DNA from: Pseudomonas sp. Irchel 3E13
GTDB taxonomy: Bacteria > Pseudomonadota > Gammaproteobacteria > Pseudomonadales > Pseudomonadaceae
Assembly: GCF_900187455.1 (NCBI RefSeq)
Contig: NZ_FYDX01000027.1
Location: 1 to 64,000, forward strand
Reading direction: 5' to 3'
Length of the DNA stretch: 64,000 nt
The notes beneath the pieces are model-generated. The model searched no databases. It was not told the DNA's origin and saw nothing but the letters and a program-made list of their open reading frames with translations. Positions 56,612 to 64,000 of the stretch are shown here, piece by piece. Both the position numbers and the translations under genes were made by a program. Each line of letters starts with the position of its first letter. Within the stretch, counting starts at the first letter, position 1.

Positions 56612-57559
56612 ATGCAAAAAAACATCACCTCCCTGGGTTCACTGAACTGGGATGACCTGAAGTTCTTTCTTGAAGTGGCGCGGACCCGCAAGGCCAGCAG
56701 CGCGGCCAAGCGCCTGAATGTGGATTACACCACCGTGTCGCGGCGCATCAGTTCGCTGGAGCAGGCGCTGGGCACCTTGCTGTTCGAAAAATCCCGGACC
56801 AACGGCTTCGTCCTCACCACCGAAGGACAACGCCTGCTGAGCTACGCCGAGTCGATCGAAAGCACGCTGCACATGGCCTGCGAACAGGTCTCCGGCTCCG
56901 GCGTGGCCCTTTCCGGGCATGTGCGCATGGGCTGCACCGAAGGCTTCGGCAGCTTCTTCATTACCCCGCAGCTGAGCCACTTCGTCGACACCTGGCCGGC
57001 CATCTCGGTGGACATCCTGCCGCTGCCGCACTTCATCAGCCTGTCCAAGCGCGAGGCCGATATCGTCATCGCCCTGGAGCGCCCGGAACATGGCCCGTAC
57101 GTGTGCTGCAAACTGTGCGACTACCGCCTGCGGCTGTACGCGACCCAGGACTACCTCGACCGCCACCCGCCAATCCGGCGCAGCAGCGACCTGGGCGAGC
57201 ACCCGTTCATCAGCTATGTCGACGACCTGGCGTTCAGTTCCGAGTTGCTTTACCTCAACAACCTGCTGCCCAACGCCACCGCGCACCTGCGCAGCACCAG
57301 CGTCATCGCCCAGTACGTCGCCGCCCAGCAGGGCCGCGGCCTGGCCATCCTGCCCTGCTTCCTCGCCGCCCAGGACCCGCGCCTGGTGCCAGTGCTGCCG
57401 GACGAAGTGAGCGTTACCCGGCAGTTCTGGATGTACTGCCGGGAGGATTTGCGCAAGTTGAAGCGGATTACGTTGTTGTGGGATTACATCAGGGATGTGA
57501 CGGAGAAGAACAGGCCGCTGTTGATGGGGGAATCGCGGGAGATGGTGTTTCCGGAGTGA
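56612..57559 (+). CDS. LysR-family regulator divergent from mmsAB
   Basis: A 315-residue LysR-type regulator: LNWDDLKFFLEVARTRKASSAAKRL and VDYTTVSRRISSLEQALG form the DNA-binding domain. The long effector domain includes FGSFFITPQLSHFVDTWPAI. ATG 56612 is chosen by family length. Its position makes it a probable regulator of mmsAB; in P. aeruginosa mmsAB are controlled by an AraC-type MmsR, so this is a different arrangement. Inducer unknown. Confidence 0.88.
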   Translation: MQKNITSLGSLNWDDLKFFLEVARTRKASSAAKRLNVDYTTVSRRISSLEQALGTLLFEKSRTNGFVLTTEGQRLLSYAESIESTLHMACEQVSGSGVALSGHVRMGCTEGFGSFFITPQLSHFVDTWPAISVDILPLPHFISLSKREADIVIALERPEHGPYVCCKLCDYRLRLYATQDYLDRHPPIRRSSDLGEHPFISYVDDLAFSSELLYLNNLLPNATAHLRSTSVIAQYVAAQQGRGLAILPCFLAAQDPRLVPVLPDEVSVTRQFWMYCREDLRKLKRITLLWDYIRDVTEKNRPLLMGESREMVFPE

Positions 57560-57564
57560 CGGCC

Positions 57565-57591
57565 GTGCCTCATCGCTGATGAAAGAGGCAC
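57565..57591. repeat. Hairpin between the LysR gene and recD
   Basis: GTGCCTC (57565-57571) pairs with GAGGCAC (57585-57591) across a 13-base loop; GAACCGTCACGA follows at 57593-57604, a variant of the REP-like motif. It separates convergent genes. Confidence 0.5.
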
Positions 57592-57610
57592 CGAACCGTC
57601 ACGAGGCGGC

Positions 57611-59692
57611 CTACACCGTTTCCAGCATCAACCCCGAAATCCGCTTCACCTTTCTGCCCACCGCCTCTTCCAGCACACCCTGGCGCGGTTCGATCAGGCT
57701 GAACCAGTCCCGGGCCCGGGTGATCCCGGTGTAGATCAGTTCCTTGGTCAGCACCGGGTTCAGCGCATCCGGCAGCACCAGCGCGGTGTGGGCGAACTCC
57801 GAGCCCTGGGATTTGTGCACGGTCATCGCGTAGACGGTTTCCACCTCGCTGAGGCGACTCGGCAACACGAAGCGCACACCGCCGCGGCCATCGTTGCGCG
57901 GGAAAGCCACCCGCAGCGGCGCGATCTCGGATTGGCCGTCCGGCACCCGCAGGGCGATACCGATATCGCCGTTCATCAGGTTCAGGCCGTAGTCATTGCG
58001 GGTCACCAGCACAGGACGGCCTTCGTACCAGGGCTGGTCGCCGTCGATCAGGCCGGCAGCGGTCAGCACCCGGCTGACGCGCTGATTGAGCCCTTCCACA
58101 CCCCAAGGCCCTTTGCGCACAGCGCAGAGCAACTGGAAGCGTTCGAAGGCTTTCAATACCTCAAGCGCCCACTCGCTCCAGCGCGGATCATCAGCCGGCA
58201 GGTCCGCCGCCGGACGGCCCTGGCGGATGGCGTGCAAATAATCGCGGTAGCCCAGTGGCCCTTTCGGCCCGCGCTCCAGGCCGTCGAGTACCAGCTTGTC
58301 GAGGGCACGATCCTGTTCGCCACGCAGGGTCAGGCCGAACACGTCGGCGTATTGCCCTTCGCGCAGCAGGGCGCGCGCATCGCTCGCCAACTGGCGATTG
58401 ACCAAACGCGCCAACTGGCCGATACCGCTGCCTTCGCCAAAGCGCCGCGAGCGCCGCAACATCACCACTTGTTGCGCCAGCGGATAACGCCCGGCATCTC
58501 CTGCCTGCAGGCCGCTGGCGCTCAGCGACTCGCCGCTGACCTGCTCCAGCCAAGCTTGAGTCTCGTCACTGTAACGGCCCTCCTCGGCGTCGCGGCACAG
58601 GTCGCCGAGCACCGCGCCGGCCTCCACGGAGGCCAGCTGGTCCTTGTCGCCCAGCAGGATCAGCCGGGCATTTTCCGGCATTGCCGCCAGCAGGTTGGCC
58701 ATCATTTCCAGGTCGATCATCGACGCTTCGTCCACCACCAGCACATCCAGCGGCAGCGGGTTGCCGGCATGATGACGGAAGTGCCGCGAGTTGGGCCGAC
58801 TGCCCAGCAGACGGTGCACGGTGGAGACGTCGCAGGGAATCTGCGCCCGCACGTCTGCGCTCACCGACAACCGCTCGACCTGCTGGCCAATGGACTCGGT
58901 CAGGCGCGCCGCGGCCTTGCCGGTGGGCGCTGCGAGACGAATCCGCAGCGGACGCCCGGCCTCCACCGCCGGCGCCTGCAACAACGCCAGCAGACGCACC
59001 ACGGTGGTGGTTTTGCCAGTGCCGGGGCCGCCGGTGATGATGCTGAACGCCGCACGGGTGGCCAGGGCGCAGGCGAGTTTCTGCCAGTCGATCTGCCCGG
59101 CTTCTGCGCCGTCCTTGAACAGGTTGTCGAGGCGCGCGTGCAGGTCCGTGGGCGTCGCTTCGGTCTGCTGTAGCCGCTGGCGCAGGGCGTCGTCGATCTG
59201 CCGTTCGTAGGTCCAGTAACGGCGCAGGTAGAGTCGCCCGCCGCTCAATACCAGCGGTCGCGACGTGTGCTGCGGCTGGTCGCCCGCCGCCACCAGCGTG
59301 CTGCGTTCCAGGCGCTCCAGCCAGGTATCGCCGGTGAGTCGTTCGAGCAGTTGCGAAGGCAGCAACAGCGGCCCGGCCAAGGCATCGCCTTCCGGCGGCA
59401 GCGACAGGGCGAAGTCCGGTTCGGCGAGGGTCTTTTCCAGGTCCAGGCATACATGGCCGTGCCCCAATTGATGGCTGGCCAAGGCCGCGGCCAACAGCAC
59501 CAGCGGATCGCCGCCCGGCTCCCGCTCACGCAGGAAACCGACGAAGGCGCGGTCCAGCGCCCGCAGCCAGCCTCGCTCAACCCAGCGATCGAGCAACGCC
59601 AGCAGGTCGGCGCTATCGCTCAAGGGCGCGAGGGATGCCAGGTGCTCGGCGTCCAGCGGTGTCGGCAGCAAATCGTTGAACGTGCGGATCAT
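57611..59692 (-). CDS. recD: RecBCD alpha subunit RecD
   Basis: A 693-residue 5'-3' DNA helicase subunit of the RecBCD repair complex. Superfamily 1B motifs are clear: Walker A GGPGTGKTTTVVRLL, DEASMIDLEMM, GDKDQLASVEAG and the C-terminal TVHKSQGSEF. The start overlaps the recB stop by ATGA. RecD drives rapid unwinding and RecBCD nuclease activity at double-strand ends. Confidence 0.95.
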   Translation of the reverse strand: MIRTFNDLLPTPLDAEHLASLAPLSDSADLLALLDRWVERGWLRALDRAFVGFLREREPGGDPLVLLAAALASHQLGHGHVCLDLEKTLAEPDFALSLPPEGDALAGPLLLPSQLLERLTGDTWLERLERSTLVAAGDQPQHTSRPLVLSGGRLYLRRYWTYERQIDDALRQRLQQTEATPTDLHARLDNLFKDGAEAGQIDWQKLACALATRAAFSIITGGPGTGKTTTVVRLLALLQAPAVEAGRPLRIRLAAPTGKAAARLTESIGQQVERLSVSADVRAQIPCDVSTVHRLLGSRPNSRHFRHHAGNPLPLDVLVVDEASMIDLEMMANLLAAMPENARLILLGDKDQLASVEAGAVLGDLCRDAEEGRYSDETQAWLEQVSGESLSASGLQAGDAGRYPLAQQVVMLRRSRRFGEGSGIGQLARLVNRQLASDARALLREGQYADVFGLTLRGEQDRALDKLVLDGLERGPKGPLGYRDYLHAIRQGRPAADLPADDPRWSEWALEVLKAFERFQLLCAVRKGPWGVEGLNQRVSRVLTAAGLIDGDQPWYEGRPVLVTRNDYGLNLMNGDIGIALRVPDGQSEIAPLRVAFPRNDGRGGVRFVLPSRLSEVETVYAMTVHKSQGSEFAHTALVLPDALNPVLTKELIYTGITRARDWFSLIEPRQGVLEEAVGRKVKRISGLMLETV

Positions 59693-62600
59693 TGGACTTC
59701 TCCCGAGAACAGGTCCTGCTGCGTCACCTGTGGAACACCGCGGAACAGCGCGTCGAGTTGCTCGATCAGCGCCCGCGGCGGCTTGGCGAAATACACGCCC
59801 TGAGTCGATGAGTGCGCACCACGCAGGAAGATATACACAGCGCCGCCAACGTGCTGGTCGTAGTCGTAGTCGGGCAGGCGCGCGCGCAGTTGCCGGTGCA
59901 GGGCCAGCAGGTAGAGCACGTATTGCAGGTCGTAGCGGTGTTCGAGAATCGCCGACTCCATGGCCGCTTCGCTGTAGGCCAGGTCATCAGGGCCGAGCCA
60001 GTTGGATTTGTAATCGGCCACGTAATAGCGACCGTCGTGCTCGAACACCAGGTCGATAAAGCCCTTGAACATGCCGTTGAGCAGCGCCGCCTGCGCGGCC
60101 GGGCGCGAGGTGCCCTGGTGGGTATGCTGGGCCACCAGCCGGTCCAGACGCAGCACATCGACGCGATGACTGGCGAACCAGAATTCCATCTCGATCTGGT
60201 ACTGGCTCAGCCCACCAAGGGCCACCGGCGCGCTGTCGTCACCCAGCCGCAGCGGCGACTGCAACAGGTGCTGCAACCAGTCACTCAGGGTGTTGATCCA
60301 GCCTTTCCAGTCGCGGCGGTTGCAGCGCTGGCCAACCATCTCGCGCAGTTCTTGCGGCGCGGCGGCCACCCGTGCGAAACCTTGCTGCCCAGCCCACTCC
60401 AGCAGGCCGTGGAGGAAGGTGCCGGGATTGGGGCCGCGCGGGAAGCGGTGGATGTCCCCGGCGATCGCCGCGACTTCGCGCAGGGCATTCGGATCAGGAC
60501 GTTCGTCATCGAGCAATTGCTGGGCCTGGGGCACATCGGCGTCCAGCTCCAAAGCATCCTCGCCGATGCGCAGGGCACTGTAGGAGGCGATCCACCAGTT
60601 CTCGGCAGCGCGGCGCTTGGGCTCGCGCGCGGCAAGCAATTCGGCGGTCTGCCGGGGGGCGACGTAGAGCTGTTCGTTGGCCTCCGGCAGCGCCTGGCTG
60701 TGGATGGCGTCGCAGTCCTTTTGCAGGGCATCGAGCCAGCTCGTCAGCGCCGCAGACTCCGCCAGCCGCTGGCCGCCGCCCAACAGATAACCGAGGGCGC
60801 TGCGGTGCAGCAGCGAGTCTTTGCCGGTGCCGCGCTTGAGGTCGGCCACACCCAGCCAGCAGGCGTGCCGTGCTCGGGTCAGGGCGACATAGAACAGGCG
60901 AAGGTCTTCGGCGAGTCGCTCGTCATCGGCCTTGGCAATCTGCTCATCGGTAGGGCTCAGGGTCACGTGCGCAGCGCCGTTTTCGTCGTGCCAACCCAGC
61001 GGCAGGCGCTTGCCATCCACCGGCTTGGCGGTGCAGATGAACGGCAGGAACACCAGTTCGTACTCCAGACCCTTGGATTTGTGGATGGTCACCACCTTGA
61101 CCAGTTGCTCGTCGCTTTCCAGGCGCAGGATCTGTTCCTCGCCCGCTTGCCCGGACGCAGCGAGATGCTCGCCCAGATGACGGATCAGCGCCTGCTCGCC
61201 ATCCAGTTCAGTGGCGGCCTGCTGCAGTAGCTCGGCGAGGTGCAGCAGGTTGGTCAGCACCCGTTCGCCATCGGTGCGGCCGATCAGCACCTGGGGTAGC
61301 TCGAAGTCGTGCAGCAGGCGTCGCAGCATTGGCAGCACGCCCTGGACTCGCCAGATCAGCCGGTACTGACGGAACTGCATGACCCGGCCTTCCCAACGCA
61401 TTTCGTCTTCGTTCAGTCGCGCCAGTTCGCGCAGTGGCTGAGCGAGGGTGCCGCTGGCCAGCGCCGCCTTGAGCAGGCGCTCGTTGTCCGGCTCGGCGCA
61501 GGCCTTGAGCCAGGCCAGCAGGTCGCGGGCTTCCTGGGCGGCGAAGACCGAATCCTTGTCCGAGAGGTAGACGCTGCGCACGCCGCGCGCCGCCAGTTCA
61601 GCGCGAACAAGCTGCGCCTCACGGCCATCGCGCACAAGGATGGCGATATCCGATGGCTGGCAGCCACGCAATTGCTCGCCCTGGACGAAGCCGCTGCGGC
61701 CCTGCTGCCCGCCGTTGAGCAAGCTGACGATAAGGCTCGCGCAACTCGCGGCCATCTTCTGCCGGTAGAGGGTGTTCGACACCGGCTCATCGCTCGCCAG
61801 GTGCCACAGGTTCAGCGCCGGCACCGCCTCGCCATCGACCTGCAACTGCTCTTTGTGCCCACGCGCATGCACCGAAACGAAGGGCACCGGGTTGTCGCCA
61901 TCCTTGTCGCGAAACAGGAAGGCACCACGGCCAACAGAACGCTGCTCGGCCTGCTCGAACACATGATTGACCGCGGTGACCATCGACTGGGTGGAGCGGA
62001 AGTTGGTGTCGAGGCTGTGCAGGCGCCCGGTGGTGGCGCGGCGGGCGCCGAGGTAGGTGAAAATGTCGGCGCCGCGGAAGGCGTAGATCGCCTGCTTCGG
62101 GTCGCCGATCAAGAACAGGCCGGTATCCCGCACGTTTTCTTCGATGCGGTAGATGCACTCGAAGATGCGGTACTGCACCGGATCGGTGTCCTGGAATTCA
62201 TCGATCAGCGCGACCGGAAACTGCTCGCGGATCAACCCGGCCAGTCGCTCGCCGGCAGGCCCGCTCAGGGCGCTGTCGAGGCGTTGCAACATGTCGTCGA
62301 AGCCCATTTCCGCGCGGCGGCGCTTCTCTTGTTCAAAGCGCTGAGAGACCCAGGCGGCAGCGTGTTCGAGCAGTTGCGCGTCCGGCGTCGGCAGGCTTTG
62401 CAGTTGCTCGCGCAGGGCGACCATGGCCTCCAGCGCCGGGTGGCTCGGCGGCTCGACTTTCCAGGCGGCGGCCACGCCGTCCGGGGTCAGGCGGGTGAAA
62501 CCGGTGCCGATATCCAGCTCTTGCGCCTGCTCGTCCTCGGCCCAGTTGCGCAGCTTCTCGCACCAGGGTTTGAAGTAGCGTTCCTGGATCATGCTGCCGT

Positions 62601-63378
62601 TGACCTGCTTGGCCTTCACGCCCTCGCGGCAGAGTTGCAGCAGTTCATCCGACCATTGCGCCCAAGGCGCTTTCAGTTCGCGCAACTGCTCGGCACGTTG
62701 GCGCAGCACGTCGGCGATGACCTCTTGCGGCTCTTGCGTGCGCACCTCTCCGGCATGCCGGCCAAACAGTGCGCGTACCCGCGGCAGCAGGTCGTCCGGG
62801 TTGCCCCAGTTGTTACGCACCCAAGCCAGCGCCTCGCCTTCCATGCCGTAGCAGAAGCGCCGCCAGTAATCGCGCATGACCTGGCCGAGCAATTCGCTGT
62901 GGTCGGTTTCCAGTGTCTGGGTGAACAGGCTGCCGCTGTCGAAGGCGTGCTCGCGCAGCATCCGCTGGCACCAACTGTGGATGGTCGAGACGGCCGCCTC
63001 GTCCATCCACTGCGCAGCGACTTCCAGGCGATTGGCGCAGGTCGGCCAATGGGCAGGATCGTATTGCTCGCGCAGTTGGGCGAGCAGCGGGTCCGCTTCG
63101 GCCAGGTCACCGCGGAAGAACCGCGCCGCCTCGGCCAGACGGATGCGGATTCGCTCACGCAGCTCCTTGGTCGCGGCATCGGTGAAGGTCACCACCAGAA
63201 TCTGCGGCGGCAACAGTTCGCGACCAAAGCCCTGCTCACCACCGTGGCCGAGCACCAGGCGCAGGTACAGGGCGGAAATGGTGAATGTCTTGCCGGTGCC
63301 AGCACTGGCTTCGATCAACTGGCTGCCATGCAGGGGAAAGGTCAACGCCAGTGGCGCCTGGGTTACTGCAACGCTCAT
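59689..63378 (-). CDS. recB: RecBCD beta subunit RecB
   Basis: A 1229-residue 3'-5' helicase/nuclease. N-terminal Walker A is in EASAGTGKTFTISALYLR, motif II in LIDEFQDTDPVQY, motif VI region in FYVALTRARHACW. The C-terminal nuclease has VFEHDGRYYVADYKSN with the D-x-K metal residues. The start overlaps the recC stop by ATGA. The enzyme processes double-strand breaks for RecA loading and degrades foreign linear DNA. Confidence 0.96.
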   Translation of the reverse strand: MSVAVTQAPLALTFPLHGSQLIEASAGTGKTFTISALYLRLVLGHGGEQGFGRELLPPQILVVTFTDAATKELRERIRIRLAEAARFFRGDLAEADPLLAQLREQYDPAHWPTCANRLEVAAQWMDEAAVSTIHSWCQRMLREHAFDSGSLFTQTLETDHSELLGQVMRDYWRRFCYGMEGEALAWVRNNWGNPDDLLPRVRALFGRHAGEVRTQEPQEVIADVLRQRAEQLRELKAPWAQWSDELLQLCREGVKAKQVNGSMIQERYFKPWCEKLRNWAEDEQAQELDIGTGFTRLTPDGVAAAWKVEPPSHPALEAMVALREQLQSLPTPDAQLLEHAAAWVSQRFEQEKRRRAEMGFDDMLQRLDSALSGPAGERLAGLIREQFPVALIDEFQDTDPVQYRIFECIYRIEENVRDTGLFLIGDPKQAIYAFRGADIFTYLGARRATTGRLHSLDTNFRSTQSMVTAVNHVFEQAEQRSVGRGAFLFRDKDGDNPVPFVSVHARGHKEQLQVDGEAVPALNLWHLASDEPVSNTLYRQKMAASCASLIVSLLNGGQQGRSGFVQGEQLRGCQPSDIAILVRDGREAQLVRAELAARGVRSVYLSDKDSVFAAQEARDLLAWLKACAEPDNERLLKAALASGTLAQPLRELARLNEDEMRWEGRVMQFRQYRLIWRVQGVLPMLRRLLHDFELPQVLIGRTDGERVLTNLLHLAELLQQAATELDGEQALIRHLGEHLAASGQAGEEQILRLESDEQLVKVVTIHKSKGLEYELVFLPFICTAKPVDGKRLPLGWHDENGAAHVTLSPTDEQIAKADDERLAEDLRLFYVALTRARHACWLGVADLKRGTGKDSLLHRSALGYLLGGGQRLAESAALTSWLDALQKDCDAIHSQALPEANEQLYVAPRQTAELLAAREPKRRAAENWWIASYSALRIGEDALELDADVPQAQQLLDDERPDPNALREVAAIAGDIHRFPRGPNPGTFLHGLLEWAGQQGFARVAAAPQELREMVGQRCNRRDWKGWINTLSDWLQHLLQSPLRLGDDSAPVALGGLSQYQIEMEFWFASHRVDVLRLDRLVAQHTHQGTSRPAAQAALLNGMFKGFIDLVFEHDGRYYVADYKSNWLGPDDLAYSEAAMESAILEHRYDLQYVLYLLALHRQLRARLPDYDYDQHVGGAVYIFLRGAHSSTQGVYFAKPPRALIEQLDALFRGVPQVTQQDLFSGEVQ

Positions 63379-64000
63379 GGACGCACCTCTTCACTGGCCA
63401 GTGTCTGCCATTTAGCTTCGAACATCGGCTTGTACAGGGCTTCGCACCAGCCCTCGAATTCTTCGCTCGCAGTCATCGCCGCGAAATCACTGAACTGACG
63501 CAGCAGCGCCGCGCTCTCGCTGCGTTCGCCGTCTCGCTGGCCGTCGCCATCGTAGGTTTTGGCGGCGTCGGCCAAGGCCCGTTCCGGGTCTTTCTCGTGT
63601 TGGGCGAGCCAGGCAAAGGCGGTCTTGATCGCTACTGGCAGCGGCGCATTCATGCCGGTCTGACGCGACAGCAGCAGGTGGGTCAGCAGCTCGGCTGCCT
63701 CCTCTTGCGGCAGAGGCTCCAGCATCAGCGTGATGTCGGTGGCGACCACGGCGCTGTGCAGCGAATGGCCTACCGCGCAGGCAGCAAGGTGCATGACCCA
63801 GGTGGCCGTCAAGCGATGCCACTTCAGCGAGCGACCACTGCTGATGCCGTTGGGCAAGGTGGTGATGCTCAGCAGCGCCTGGTCGGCACGTTGCTGGACA
63901 CGACCAAGCCAGCCTTCGAGCTTGAGCGCGCCGGCCTCGAAACGAATCGGCAAGGCGCTGTCGATGCGGGTCGGCCACTGTTGCAACAACTGGCGGTGGC
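63375..64000 (-). CDS. recC: RecBCD gamma subunit RecC (3' part)
   Basis: The last 208 or so codons of recC; the gene runs in from beyond base 64000. The C-terminal fragment includes GWLGRVQQRADQALLSITTLPNG, WHRLTATWVMHLAACAVGHS and TLASEEVRP. RecC scans for the Chi sequence in the complex. Order recC-recB-recD with four-base overlaps at both junctions indicates one tightly coupled operon. Confidence 0.9.
   Translation of the reverse strand, partial: HRQLLQQWPTRIDSALPIRFEAGALKLEGWLGRVQQRADQALLSITTLPNGISSGRSLKWHRLTATWVMHLAACAVGHSLHSAVVATDITLMLEPLPQEEAAELLTHLLLSRQTGMNAPLPVAIKTAFAWLAQHEKDPERALADAAKTYDGDGQRDGERSESAALLRQFSDFAAMTASEEFEGWCEALYKPMFEAKWQTLASEEVRP

Noticed and set aside
1..64000. CRISPR arrays, tRNA or rRNA genes, insertion sequences, prophage genes
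   Set aside because: Looked for along the window; no regularly spaced repeats, no cloverleaf or rRNA signatures, no transposase or phage structural proteins were seen.

Overview
The window is a high-GC stretch of chromosome from a Pseudomonas, probably of the fluorescens/putida side of the genus. The evidence is gene order: morA-glyA, cstA-ybdD-cobW, a MapZ-type PilZ protein, radA-mscL-fpr-ppoR and recC-recB-recD are runs known from Pseudomonas chromosomes. I see no phage, insertion sequence, CRISPR array, tRNA or rRNA gene. Convergent gene pairs are usually separated by long perfect hairpins, some belonging to a REP-like family.

Layout. 0-10.6 kb: an untranslated stretch of about 570 bases, the c-di-GMP enzyme MorA, serine hydroxymethyltransferase, a HigBA-like toxin-antitoxin pair, a CobW-family GTPase, the YbdD-CstA carbon-starvation/pyruvate carrier pair and a PilZ protein. 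10.8-14.9 kb: a nucleobase permease behind a GntR-type palindrome, then a tyrosinase with a DUF2182 membrane protein. 14.8-19.3 kb: a HasR-like heme receptor with its FecI/FecR-type sigma and anti-sigma factors and Fur-box-like sites. 19.4-24.3 kb: radA, mscL, fpr, the LuxR solo ppoR and rlmG. 24.4-27.2 kb: a cyanide-insensitive bd-type oxidase (cioAB plus a 51-residue DUF2474 protein) with a perfect ANR/FNR box. 27.4-32.4 kb: an MFS exporter, a purine permease, trmA and an alkaline-phosphatase-fold enzyme.

32.4-45 kb is a hydroaromatic-to-protocatechuate region: a shikimate/quinate dehydrogenase, a TetR regulator, the fused 3-dehydroshikimate dehydratase QuiC, an MFS carrier, a DMT carrier, a TIM-barrel isomerase-like protein, an IclR regulator, a ketosteroid-dehydrogenase-like flavoprotein, a VOC protein, a small monooxygenase-fold protein and protocatechuate 3,4-dioxygenase (pcaGH). 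Quinate or shikimate would be oxidised to 3-dehydroshikimate, dehydrated to protocatechuate and cleaved by PcaGH. Conserved sequence pairs that I read as TetR, IclR, GntR and PcaQ operators suggest at least four regulatory layers. An HBM-type chemoreceptor with a FliA-type promoter lies next to pcaGH.

45-64 kb: gamma-glutamyltranspeptidase, a LysR-MdaB-YgiN quinone-redox group, a TauE/SafE permease with a divergent LysR gene, a cupin, the mmsA-mmsB valine-catabolism pair with a divergent LysR gene, and recD, recB and the 3' part of recC.

The most interesting items are the tyrosinase-DUF2182 pair, the IclR-linked flavoprotein/isomerase group and the paired operators of the quinate/shikimate genes. 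All functions are read from sequence alone.
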